The translations under genes were made by a program, and so were the position numbers. Shown here piece by piece: positions 39,193-46,948 of a stretch of DNA of 47,457 nt (within the stretch, counting starts at the first letter, position 1; every line of letters starts with the position of its first letter). The stretch comes from JAHILA01 sp035528175 (GTDB taxonomy: Bacteria > Patescibacteriota > Minisyncoccia > RBG-13-40-8-A): assembly GCA_035528175.1 (NCBI GenBank), contig DATKZC010000016.1, positions 1-47,457 of the forward strand. Direction: 5' to 3'. Below the pieces are notes generated by a model. That model was not told where the DNA came from. It searched no databases and saw only the letters and a list, made by a program, of their open reading frames with translations.

Positions 39193-39973
39193 ATTTCTTG
39201 AAATATTTTATTGCGCTGATAATATGCGTTCTGGCGTATTTATTAAATATTATATCAAAAATTGCTCCAAATTTCTTGCTGCTGCGGTGGTAATAATGCG
39301 CCATTTTAGCGGAGGGAAGATAAATTACTTTATATCCTTTTTGCCAGAATCTTCTGCACCAGTCAGCATCATCGAAATACATAAAGAACTTTTCATCAAA
39401 TAATCCAACTTTTTCTATTGCTTCGCGCCTAACAAGCATTGCCGAGCCCTGAGTCCAATCAACTTCCTTGATAGAATTTTTATCCCAATCAGCCATTGTG
39501 AATTTATCGAGAATCTTTTTACCCCATTTTGTTTTTCCTAAAAATGTGCGCCTGACGATTATGGTTTTTAGATTCGGGTTCGAAAAACAGGACGTCTGGA
39601 TATTATTTGTAAAATCCAGAAGCTGCGGAGCAACAATGCCTACTTTTGGGTTTTTATCCATAAAATCAACCATTTCCGATACAGCGTTTCCTAATATTAT
39701 AATATCAGCATTCAGAATTAAAACATAATCCCCATCCGATGCCTTAATTCCCGCATTAACTGTTTTAGAATAACCGAGATTTTTTGCGAAGACAATAAAT
39801 TCAACTTTTGGATGTTTTTCTTTTATAAAATCCTGATTGCCCTCTTTTGATTCGCTATCAGCAATAAATACTTCGTAATCCAAACCTTTTATGGTTTCCT
39901 TAATTGATTTGATGCAAAGATCTAGTAGTTCGGGAGTATCATGATGGCTTATAATTATTGAAAGCTTTTTCAT
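39182..39973 (-). CDS. GT2 glycosyltransferase (rhamnosyltransferase-like)
   Basis: A 263-residue GT-A enzyme: I-I-I-S-H-H-D-T at the N-terminus, D-S-E-S-K-E-G near 56, N-A-D-I as the DxD-type metal site, and the late F-D-D-A-D-W-C-R-R motif with W-x-x-G-Y-K-V. It is probably a non-processive sugar transferase of surface-glycan assembly. It overlaps ctpA by 11 bp and shares one base with the LCP gene. Confidence 0.87.
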   Translation of the reverse strand: MKKLSIIISHHDTPELLDLCIKSIKETIKGLDYEVFIADSESKEGNQDFIKEKHPKVEFIVFAKNLGYSKTVNAGIKASDGDYVLILNADIIILGNAVSEMVDFMDKNPKVGIVAPQLLDFTNNIQTSCFSNPNLKTIIVRRTFLGKTKWGKKILDKFTMADWDKNSIKEVDWTQGSAMLVRREAIEKVGLFDEKFFMYFDDADWCRRFWQKGYKVIYLPSAKMAHYYHRSSKKFGAIFDIIFNKYARTHIISAIKYFKKYDF

Positions 39974-41058
39974 TATTCGAAAATTTTCTGACAGACCTCC
40001 CTGATTTTATCAAAATTGCCATTTGTCGGCAAAAGGACATAAATTCCGTTAATCTTTGTTTCATAAAGTAGGCCTTCAGGCGAATTTTCAAAAACTTTCC
40101 TGATAATATTATCCGTTTTTGCTCTTTTTGCTAGTTTCAGCAATTCCGGAATCTGCCACGGACTGACGTCAGTTCTTACATTTTTTTCCAAAACATCTAT
40201 TATTCCCCCGACCTTTAGCGGGTCGCTTAATATCCCCAAAGATAGAACTTTATCTTTTATTGCCATTAAAACCTGCTGCTGCCTGCGCGCGCGGTCAAAA
40301 TCATTACTTGAAAATCTGGAGCGCACATAAAGCAAAGCAGCTTCACCGTTTAATGTCTGCTGGCCCGTTGGCACTACGAACGGCTTGCAATTCTGGTTAC
40401 TACCATCGCATCCCCATTGCTTATCCTCGATAAAGGGCTGGTCTAAATAAATAGTTATCCCGCCCAGTAATTCAATAATATCTTGAAAAGCATTAAAATT
40501 TACTGATGTTGCGTAATCAATATAAAGCCCAGTGGCATAAGCAATGGTTTTTTTGGCATAATCAAGTCCGTTATCATATTTATTAAATCCCACTACATAG
40601 GCGGCATTAATTTTTTCATAATTTGTTTCGCCGGGCAATTGCAAATAAAGGTCTCGTGGGACAGAAATCAGAGCAACTTTGCCAGTGCTTTTTTGGAAAC
40701 TGATAATCATTAAGCCATCAGTAAGAAACCCTCCATCGGGGTCGCCTTCTCCCCTGATTCCCAAAAGCAGAAAATTTATTCTGTCTTCATCTTTTGGCGG
40801 ATTATATTCCGCTGTAGGCAGTTTTCCGAAAATCTTTTCCCATGCAATGTTTTTAATCGTAATAATCTTGCTTAAAGCAGAACTTGTTTTAAAAACATAA
40901 AAGGCCGGGACAATCAAAATGATTATTATTAAAATCCAAATTACCAATTTTTTCTTATTGGTTTTTTTCGGCAGCTGCGACTCATCCCCTATTTCCACAG
41001 GATTATGTCTTCTGAATATTTTTTTGAAGCTTCTCGGCGGTCTAATCGAGTCTAACAT
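39973..41058 (-). CDS. LytR-CpsA-Psr (LCP) family glycopolymer transferase
   Basis: A 361-residue protein with a cytoplasmic tail (about 1-32), one transmembrane helix (33-52) and an LCP domain: L-L-L-G-I-R-G-E, F-L-T-D-G-L-M-I, S-V-P-R-D-L-Y, K-I-N-A-A-Y and the signature R-S-R-F-x4-D-F-D-R-A-R-R-Q-Q. LCP enzymes move a finished glycan from its lipid carrier onto peptidoglycan or protein. Its place among GT and polymerase genes supports attachment of the polymer made by this operon. Confidence 0.93.
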   Translation of the reverse strand: MLDSIRPPRSFKKIFRRHNPVEIGDESQLPKKTNKKKLVIWILIIIILIVPAFYVFKTSSALSKIITIKNIAWEKIFGKLPTAEYNPPKDEDRINFLLLGIRGEGDPDGGFLTDGLMIISFQKSTGKVALISVPRDLYLQLPGETNYEKINAAYVVGFNKYDNGLDYAKKTIAYATGLYIDYATSVNFNAFQDIIELLGGITIYLDQPFIEDKQWGCDGSNQNCKPFVVPTGQQTLNGEAALLYVRSRFSSNDFDRARRQQQVLMAIKDKVLSLGILSDPLKVGGIIDVLEKNVRTDVSPWQIPELLKLAKRAKTDNIIRKVFENSPEGLLYETKINGIYVLLPTNGNFDKIREVCQKIFE

Positions 41059-42037
41059 AATTTACTTTTTTATTTTTCATTATCAATTTTCTTTTCTTTA
41101 GCATCCTGGGAAATAATTTTATGATTTCGAATTTCGCCAGCAATACCCGTGGTTCAAAAAATAATAAATATAATCCGAATTTAATCTGTCTTTTTAAAAA
41201 CTGCGGATTTAAAAATGACTTAACTGGAAGATTTTTAATAAATACAAGCCAAGTATTGCGCCAGCTGATTTTACGCATCCATAATGACTGGGATTTTCTG
41301 GTTTTTCTGAATTCCTTCCATCCTTTGCCTACTGATTTTGAACTTGTTCTGTCGTGCCAAACAACTGCATTCGGGTTGAAAACAACTGGCCATCCGCGCC
41401 AATTTAAGCGCCAAGCCAAATCAACATCCTCGCAATAACAAAAAAAGTCTTTATCCAAGTACTCGTCTTTTAATTTTATATCATTTAAAGCAATTCGTCT
41501 ATATGCAGGGGCTACGCCGTTCACGCCGAAGATTTTACGAAGTCGTGAATCAGTTAAAGGATATTGGTTAATGTCTTCTGTTCCTTGCCCGGTATCAATT
41601 ATGCGACCTGATTTAAAAACAGTAAAGCCGAAGGTATCTATAATTTTAGTTTTTCTATTGTTGAGCTGATAAATCTTTCCTTGGACTGATCCGATTTTGG
41701 CATTTTTCTCGAAACTGCTGACAATTTCCTGCACGAAATTTCTGTCCAAAATCGTGTCCACATTCAATAAAATCACATATTCTCCCCTGCTTTCCCTAAT
41801 TCCGACATTATTTCCTTCAGCATAGCCAAGATTTTTATTATTTAAAATTATCCTCTTATTCCCTTTGCAGTCCCCTATAATTCCATTTGCCATCTCAATA
41901 CTTTTATCCTTTGAGTCATTATCAACAACTAAAATCTCTATATTCGGATATGTTTGCTCCAAAACCGAATTCAAACAATTCTTGATATACTTTTCCGAGT
42001 TATAATTCAAAATAATTATTGATACAAGTTTATTCAT
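41042..42037 (-). CDS. GT2 glycosyltransferase
   Basis: A 331-residue GT-A enzyme with V-S-I-I-I-L-N-Y-N-S, V-V-D-N-D-S-K-D, L-N-V-D-T (DxD-type) and F-C-Y-C-E-D-V-D-L-A-W-R-L with W-R-G-W. The C-terminal 60 residues are basic and hydrophobic and could associate with the membrane. It overlaps both neighbours (17 and 8 bp). Confidence 0.88.
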   Translation of the reverse strand: MNKLVSIIILNYNSEKYIKNCLNSVLEQTYPNIEILVVDNDSKDKSIEMANGIIGDCKGNKRIILNNKNLGYAEGNNVGIRESRGEYVILLNVDTILDRNFVQEIVSSFEKNAKIGSVQGKIYQLNNRKTKIIDTFGFTVFKSGRIIDTGQGTEDINQYPLTDSRLRKIFGVNGVAPAYRRIALNDIKLKDEYLDKDFFCYCEDVDLAWRLNWRGWPVVFNPNAVVWHDRTSSKSVGKGWKEFRKTRKSQSLWMRKISWRNTWLVFIKNLPVKSFLNPQFLKRQIKFGLYLLFFEPRVLLAKFEIIKLFPRMLKKRKLIMKNKKVNYVRLD

Positions 42038-43529
42038 TTTCTAAAACAATTTCGGGCTTGTTTTTAATCGCATAAATTATGCCCAAAATTGTCAAAAATA
42101 TTAAAAATACTCGTTCGTCCAGTAAAGCAATATCGAATAAACTGTAACCGAAGACCCAAATCAGATAAATAAATAGCCCCGTGATTAAAATTCTTGTTTT
42201 TTGCGGCAAATTCAATTTTAATACAGAAAAAACTACGGATAGAATTTCCCAGACCATAAAAACAATCAGAATAAAAGCGAATAAGCCGTTTTCAACCAGG
42301 AAATTGAGGTAGAGATTATGCGCCGAAGAGCCAGCCTTAGCCATGACTATTTCCTGTTCAAGCACTACTGGAAAATTTCCTGCTCCGATTCCCAGTATTG
42401 GATGTTCTTTAAAACTTTCCAAAGAACGCTTCCAGATGTAAATCCTGCCCTGATTTGATAATTCATCCAAATCGAGAATAGAGGCCAATCTTTTCAATAT
42501 CAATGCTGCGTCGCTTTGTCCTATATGCTCTCTGAATTGAGGAATAGTGGTGAAGATTGAAGCAATGGGTATTAGAAAAACAAAAATCATTAACGTTATA
42601 AGAATGCAGGAAACATAGTGATTAAAATTAATTTTTTTAATCAATAAGTAAATAGTCGCCAAAAAGCCAAAAGCAACGCCGAACCAAATTCCCCTGGTGC
42701 CGGATAAAATAATAAAAAACAAAGAAGAAATCAGCCAAATCCACTCCTTGCGGAATTTCTCCTTGATTTGCGTGATGGCTAAAGAAATAATAAACGGTAA
42801 AGTCAACAGTAAATACAAAGCAAAGCTGTGCGGGTCAGTAAAAGAACCAAAAAGACGGATAACTGACGGACCGCTTGGAGAATTAGCAAACCAAGCATTA
42901 TTGGTTTTAACAATCTGTCTTAAATTCTCGCCGTAAAATCCTAGAGAAACGTGGTCAGACCACCAATCCCAGAAACTGCCGATAGTGAAAAAATAAGCGC
43001 TAATTAATTGCCCCAAACCAACGAGAAAGACAATTGCAGAAGAAATTAATACGGCTTTTACTACTCTTTTAAAAATAATTTTATCCTTGATAGTATCTTT
43101 AACAATAAGAAATATTACTGCTAAATTGACTAAATAAATAATTTTTTTGATTGCTGCTATTTTGTCAATTGCCGGCAATATAGAAAGAATTAAAATCAAC
43201 AATAATAAAGCAGATAGAATTTCCAAGCGTTTTAACTTTATAAATTTTATCTGTTTTTGGGAAAACAACCACTTTAAAAATAAAACCAAAACAAATATTC
43301 TTCCTGCGCTTAAAGAATCAAAACTTTCAGTAATCGGCAAAGCGACGAAAATCGGAATTGAGGCAATAAAAAGAATTAGACCATCTTCCAGTTTGCTGAA
43401 GATAAAATAAAAGACCATTATTCCGGACATAATTAAAGCAGCTTCCCGCGGAATTAGCCCCAGCGCAACAAACAGTACAACCAGAATTTCGAGTCCCAAA
43501 ACAACATAAAGAATATTTTTATTTTGCAT
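42030..43529 (-). CDS. O-antigen polymerase/ligase-like membrane protein (Wzy/WaaL)
   Basis: A 499-residue protein with about 12 transmembrane helices. The large external loop near the C-terminal third ends in L-G-I-G-A-G-N-F and the helix start A-H-N-L-Y-L-N-F-L-V-E-N-G-L, the hallmark of the Wzy_C/WaaL superfamily. It should polymerise lipid-linked repeat units or ligate them to an acceptor. With an LCP protein downstream, polymerisation (Wzy) is the more likely job (inference). Confidence 0.87.
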   Translation of the reverse strand: MQNKNILYVVLGLEILVVLFVALGLIPREAALIMSGIMVFYFIFSKLEDGLILFIASIPIFVALPITESFDSLSAGRIFVLVLFLKWLFSQKQIKFIKLKRLEILSALLLLILILSILPAIDKIAAIKKIIYLVNLAVIFLIVKDTIKDKIIFKRVVKAVLISSAIVFLVGLGQLISAYFFTIGSFWDWWSDHVSLGFYGENLRQIVKTNNAWFANSPSGPSVIRLFGSFTDPHSFALYLLLTLPFIISLAITQIKEKFRKEWIWLISSLFFIILSGTRGIWFGVAFGFLATIYLLIKKINFNHYVSCILITLMIFVFLIPIASIFTTIPQFREHIGQSDAALILKRLASILDLDELSNQGRIYIWKRSLESFKEHPILGIGAGNFPVVLEQEIVMAKAGSSAHNLYLNFLVENGLFAFILIVFMVWEILSVVFSVLKLNLPQKTRILITGLFIYLIWVFGYSLFDIALLDERVFLIFLTILGIIYAIKNKPEIVLENE

Positions 43530-44628
43530 AATTTAATAATACTTTTAATGTTTCTTCCGCGGTTTTGCGCCAGGAAAACTTTGATGCCTGTTGCAAGCCC
43601 CTTTCAATCATTTCTTTCCTTAAATTTTTATCTGTTAAGACCTTAATCATTTTTTCTTTAATTTCTTCTATATCGTTAGGATTATTAATCCAAATCGGAT
43701 AATCCCCTATAACCTCGGTCAAAGAAGTTATTTTCGTGGCAAGTACAGGAGTTCCGCAAGCCATTGATTCTAAAGCTGGTAAGCCAAATCCTTCATATTC
43801 AGACAGCCAGACAAAAAGCTCTGCGCCTTGATAAATATTTTTCAGGTCATTTTTATCAATATAGCGTACTCTTTTAACAATATTCTTTTTATCAATGTTT
43901 TGCGCTGGACGGGTTAAATCCCTGCCACTGATTAAAAACTGGTAATTGGAATTTTCTTTCGATATTGCTTCGAATGCCTTTATGGATTCCAGAACATGAC
44001 GCCTGTTGAATATACTGCCAGTAAAAAATAAATATTTCTTGTCAATTCCGTATTTATGTTTTGATTCCTGAATTTCCTGTTCATTTTTTTGGTTATTAAA
44101 ATCCTTATCAGCTGCCAAGTAAATGGTATGAACCCTTTCTGGAGAAATTTTATAATTTTTAATAATTTCCTGCTTGGTGTATTCCGAGCAGGCCAATATC
44201 GCCTTGGATGTTTTAATTGCCAGCCACGATAACAATTTGAACGGCAACTTGTAATTCCATGCAATCCATTCAGGGTGCGTCTTAAAAGAAATATCATGAA
44301 TAGCTGTAACCGTGGGGACAAAACAGAAAAACGGACGCATATAAAAAGGCAGAAATAAAATATCCAGTTTATCTCTTTTTGCTTCCAGTGGCATGGAAAT
44401 ATTATAAAACAAAGCTGTGCTTTTAATCGGAGTTTTGACTAATTTTTTGACGAATATTGGAGAACTTAAAAATTTCTCTTTCGGAATTCTATCTTTAAAA
44501 TATAAAATAAACTGATATTTATCAGGATTTAATTTACTCCACTCTTTTAAAATCTGGCTCAAATAATTGCCGCCAGCTCCTAATTTTTCCTCTTTCTCGA
44601 TTGTATGGGCTTCTATTCCTATTTTCAT
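43519..44628 (-). CDS. GT4 glycosyltransferase heading the polysaccharide operon
   Basis: A 369-residue GT-B enzyme with G-A-G-G-N-Y near the N-terminus, A-I-H-D-I-S-F, F-T-G-S-I-F-N-R-R-H and the E-x7-E motif S-E-Y-E-G-F-G-L-P-A-L-E-S-M-A-C-G-T-P-V. It is the first gene of the minus-strand run and overlaps the Wzy-like gene by 11 bp. A promoter TTGACC-17-TAGAAT lies just upstream. Confidence 0.88.
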   Translation of the reverse strand: MKIGIEAHTIEKEEKLGAGGNYLSQILKEWSKLNPDKYQFILYFKDRIPKEKFLSSPIFVKKLVKTPIKSTALFYNISMPLEAKRDKLDILFLPFYMRPFFCFVPTVTAIHDISFKTHPEWIAWNYKLPFKLLSWLAIKTSKAILACSEYTKQEIIKNYKISPERVHTIYLAADKDFNNQKNEQEIQESKHKYGIDKKYLFFTGSIFNRRHVLESIKAFEAISKENSNYQFLISGRDLTRPAQNIDKKNIVKRVRYIDKNDLKNIYQGAELFVWLSEYEGFGLPALESMACGTPVLATKITSLTEVIGDYPIWINNPNDIEEIKEKMIKVLTDKNLRKEMIERGLQQASKFSWRKTAEETLKVLLNYAK

Positions 44629-44640
44629 CTTTATTTTTTA

Positions 44641-44669
44641 ATTCTATCAAAATTAAGCCGAGTGGTCAA
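44641..44669 (-). promoter_or_regulatory. Promoter of the polysaccharide operon
   Basis: On the minus strand, TTGACC (44669-44664), 17 bp and TAGAAT (44646-44641), 12 nt before ATG 44628. The -35 box overlaps the tail of the preceding terminator stem. Confidence 0.6.
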
Positions 44670-44701
44670 AACCCAGCTTCCTGTATAGGAGCTGGGTTTT
44701 G
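44667..44701 (-). terminator. Strong bidirectional hairpin
   Basis: The 12-bp perfect stem CAAAACCCAGCT (44667-44678) with AGCTGGGTTTTG (44690-44701) ends the transcript of the 41-residue gene. The four-T run is short. Confidence 0.7.
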
Positions 44702-44723
44702 ATGTTGTTTTATGTAATTCTGA

Positions 44724-44849
44724 TTATTGTTCTCCGGTCGGAGGTTCATTAGTTGGTTCTTCTGATTTTGGCGCTGATGGTCCCTTTTTTCTGACAACTA
44801 ATAATAGAATAATTACTACAACAACTATTATTCCGATAATCCACCACAT
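44724..44849 (-). CDS. Tiny single-span membrane protein
   Basis: A 41-residue protein read from ATG 44849. Residues 3-19 form a transmembrane helix rich in I and V, followed by R-K-K and a Pro/Glu-rich hydrophilic tail (P-S-A-P-K-S-E-E-P). No SD is present. It lies between the structured palindrome (44860-44912) and a strong terminator. Function unknown. Confidence 0.55.
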   Translation of the reverse strand: MWWIIGIIVVVVIILLLVVRKKGPSAPKSEEPTNEPPTGEQ

Positions 44850-44859
44850 ATTATTTTTA

Positions 44860-44912
44860 CCCTGTTAAATTTCGCCTCCAGCGAACCCCGATTTATCGGG
44901 GATTTAACGGGG
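44860..44912 (-). repeat. Palindromic element folding into a perfect three-way junction
   Basis: An outer stem of 11 bp with one G-U (44860-44870 with 44902-44912) encloses two hairpins with no unpaired junction bases: 44871-44885 (TTCGC/GCGAA, 5-nt loop) and 44886-44901 (CCCCGAT/ATCGGGG, 2-nt loop). It lies between the wecG stop and the start of the 41-residue gene. Confidence 0.75.
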
Positions 44913-44927
44913 TGAATTAATTATTAT

Positions 44928-45677
44928 TTACTTCTTTAAGTATAACACATTTTTAAATGTCAAGTAAATAAGTCCGCCTACTCCAATGAAAATTCTGCTG
45001 ATTCTTCGTGATTCTAAAATTAATCTCCATAGCCATTCCAGGCCGATTTTCTGAACAATTTTAGGAGCGCGTTTAATTTTGCCGGAAATAAAATCAAATG
45101 CCCCCCCAACTCCAATTGCCAGTTTTACACTCGGCATTTTATCCAAATTTTCATATATAAATTCTTCTTGCTTCGGGCTACCTAATCCTACAAGGAGAAT
45201 ATTCGGCTGAATTGAGTTTATTTTTTGGATTACCTGATTATAGTTTTGATATCCATTCTCAAAACCAACAATTTTCTCCCCTAATTTTTCTGTGGTTTTC
45301 ATAATTACATCTTGAGTTGCGCCAAAGAGAAAAATTTTTGGAAATTGAAAAATTTTAACTATATTATAAATTAAATCTACTCCGTATATATTTGTCTTTA
45401 TTTTTTTGCCTAAAATTTTAGCAGATAAATATAATCCCCTACCCTCGCATAAACAAAAATCAGCTGAATTTAAAATGTTTTTAAATTTTTCGTCTTTCTG
45501 CGCCCTAACTACGAATTCCGAATACGGCAAAACCACGAATCTCTGCCTACCGGCAGGCAAGCTTTTCTCTAATTGCTTAATTGCCTCGTCCATTGTTAGA
45601 TTATCAAATTTTATTCCGAATAAATCAATTTTCACCCCGTTAGACATAATGTTATTAATTATGAGCCTCGCAGACAT
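44928..45677 (-). CDS. tagA: WecG/TagA/CpsF-family glycosyltransferase
   Basis: A 249-residue GT26 enzyme with V-V-L-P-Y-S-E-F-V-V, C-E-G-R-G-L-Y, L-L-V-G-L-G-S-P-K-Q-E-E and G-V-G-G-A-F-D-F-I-S-G. The family adds N-acetylmannosamine(uronic acid) to lipid-linked GlcNAc during enterobacterial common antigen or teichoic acid synthesis. Two starts are possible: Met1 (45677) or Met11 (45647), both in an ATGTCT context inside a palindrome; Met11 fits the family start better. Residues about 39-45 (SLPAGRQ) come from a palindromic insertion. Confidence 0.88.
   Translation of the reverse strand: MSARLIINNIMSNGVKIDLFGIKFDNLTMDEAIKQLEKSLPAGRQRFVVLPYSEFVVRAQKDEKFKNILNSADFCLCEGRGLYLSAKILGKKIKTNIYGVDLIYNIVKIFQFPKIFLFGATQDVIMKTTEKLGEKIVGFENGYQNYNQVIQKINSIQPNILLVGLGSPKQEEFIYENLDKMPSVKLAIGVGGAFDFISGKIKRAPKIVQKIGLEWLWRLILESRRISRIFIGVGGLIYLTFKNVLYLKK
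45543..45561 (-). repeat. In-frame palindromic element in tagA
   Basis: CTGCCTACCGGCAGGCAAG, same family as 8098, 13424 and 47423. It encodes L-P-A-G-R-Q near residue 40. Confidence 0.7.
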
Positions 45678-45698
45678 TTATTAAATGTCTAACGGGGT
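45634..45698 (-). promoter_or_regulatory. Alternative-hairpin region over the tagA starts
   Basis: A 14-bp perfect inverted repeat (45634-45647 with 45685-45698) would bury the Met11 start. An 8-bp hairpin (45672-45679 with 45683-45690) would bury the Met1 start. They share bases 45685-45690, so they exclude each other. The thpR stop codon lies in the same arm. Confidence 0.5.
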
Positions 45699-46246
45699 TC
45701 ATTTCCTTCTAAATTAATACTTTCTAAAATCGTATATTCCGGACCGCCTCTTTTTAAATTGCTTTGCATTACGTCGATTCTTTCAACTGGAACTGAGACT
45801 ATAAACGCATCATCAATTTTCGGCAAATCTTTGGCAACTTGGTTTTTAAACCTCGCTAAAGTAATATGTGGTCTAAAAGCCTTGACCTGATTATTTTCTA
45901 AATCATTCTGTAAATTTGCCAATTCTTGGCTTTTCTCCCCTATTACCCAGAACATTCTTGGAAATTCATTTAAAGGACCAGTGGTTATTCTTTCTAGATT
46001 AATAAAAAATGGCTGGTGTTTTTTCGCTACTTCTTTGGTCATTTTACAAATTTCATAAGTTTCATCATCAGTAACATAGCCGATAAAAATAAGAGTGATG
46101 TGAAGGTTTTCTTTTCTCACCCAGTTTATTTTATCCCCTGCCTTCGCTAAAGCTTCGGCGGGCAAGCATTTTCTCTGCCAATCTATTAATTTCTTCTTTA
46201 TTCCGTCCGGTAAATTTATGGCAATAAATATTCTGCGTTTATTCAT
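45689..46246 (-). CDS. thpR: RNA 2',3'-cyclic phosphodiesterase (LigT family)
   Basis: A 185-residue 2H phosphoesterase with both H-x-T motifs: H-I-T-L (H49, T51) and H-I-T-L (H127, T129). It starts R-R-I-F-I-A-I-N-L-P, as usual. The family opens 2',3'-cyclic phosphate RNA ends. Residues about 27-38 (CLPAEALAKAGD) are a palindrome-derived insertion before the first motif. The final codons and stop run into the palindrome shared with tagA. A TATAAT box lies 8 nt before the ATG. Confidence 0.92.
   Translation of the reverse strand: MNKRRIFIAINLPDGIKKKLIDWQRKCLPAEALAKAGDKINWVRKENLHITLIFIGYVTDDETYEICKMTKEVAKKHQPFFINLERITTGPLNEFPRMFWVIGEKSQELANLQNDLENNQVKAFRPHITLARFKNQVAKDLPKIDDAFIVSVPVERIDVMQSNLKRGGPEYTILESINLEGNEPR
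46135..46166 (-). repeat. In-frame palindromic element in thpR
   Basis: It contains CCTTCGCTAAAGCTTCGGCG and matches the murG element at 28813-28839 apart from a few bases. Confidence 0.7.
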
Positions 46247-46254
46247 ATACCTTT

Positions 46255-46280
46255 ATTATAACATTTTGAAGTGATAAAAT
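46255..46280. promoter_or_regulatory. Divergent -10 boxes for thpR and the small gene at 46288
   Basis: On the minus strand TATAAT (46260-46255) lies 8 nt before the thpR ATG. On the plus strand TAAAAT (46275-46280) lies 7 nt before ATG 46288. Confidence 0.5.
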
Positions 46281-46287
46281 GAAAAAT

Positions 46288-46530
46288 ATGCTAATTAAAC
46301 CAATTCGAGGCATGCATTCGGAAATACATGCCATTACCAAAGATATCAGTGAATATTGCAAAGAGCCGAAAAAGTTCGCGCTTTATTTAGGAATAATAAA
46401 AAGAATTGGCAAAAACAGGGCGTACCAGATATTATCGGAAATGAAACAGTCAAAAGACATAGAATCGCGGGCAAAACTCTTTATGTATCTATCCAAAAAC
46501 AAAAATGATTCTAAAAATCCAAAAAAATAA
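46288..46530 (+). CDS. Small basic hypothetical protein
   Basis: An 80-residue helical protein beginning M-L-I-K-P-I-R-G-M-H-S-E-I. I prefer ATG 46288 over 46279, which would overlap the -10 box TAAAAT. It has a basic second half (I-I-K-R-I-G-K-N-R-A-Y) and a charged tail, compatible with nucleic-acid binding, but no family is recognised. It overlaps def by 26 bp, so it is coupled to the def-fmt unit. Confidence 0.65.
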   Translation: MLIKPIRGMHSEIHAITKDISEYCKEPKKFALYLGIIKRIGKNRAYQILSEMKQSKDIESRAKLFMYLSKNKNDSKNPKK

Positions 46531-46948
46531 AAATAATCTCATATTGAGAAAGAAAACAGAATCAGTTAGAGAAATAACTGGTGATGTTTTGGACTTAATA
46601 AAAAATATGAGTGAGACCATGGCTAAAAATAAAGGGATTGGTCTATCAGCTAATCAAGTTGGGAAAAGCATCCAACTTTTTATGATCAGTTCTGGGTTGT
46701 CTAAAAAACAGGTATTTATAAATCCGGAAATAATTAGGTTGTCTAAGAAAACCGAAATAATGGAAGAAGGATGTTTGAGTTTGCCAGATGTTTTTGTTCC
46801 AGTAAAAAGGGCAAAATCATTAAAAATAAAGGCTATTGATGAAAAAGGAAGAAGGTTTAAATTAAAAGCCAAAGATTTATTAGCTCGCGCAATCCAGCAT
46901 GAATTCGACCATTTAAACGGAATCCTAATTTGCGATAATGCCAAATAA
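46505..46948 (+). CDS. def: Peptide deformylase
   Basis: A 147-residue metalloenzyme with the three motifs G-I-G-L-S-A-N-Q (44-51), E-G-C-L-S (C90) and Q-H-E-F-D-H (H132, E133, H136). It removes the formyl group from nascent proteins. The N-terminal region is short (about 43 residues before motif 1). It overlaps the gene before it by 26 bp and fmt after it by 11 bp, the classical def-fmt pairing. Confidence 0.95.
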   Translation: MILKIQKNKNNLILRKKTESVREITGDVLDLIKNMSETMAKNKGIGLSANQVGKSIQLFMISSGLSKKQVFINPEIIRLSKKTEIMEEGCLSLPDVFVPVKRAKSLKIKAIDEKGRRFKLKAKDLLARAIQHEFDHLNGILICDNAK

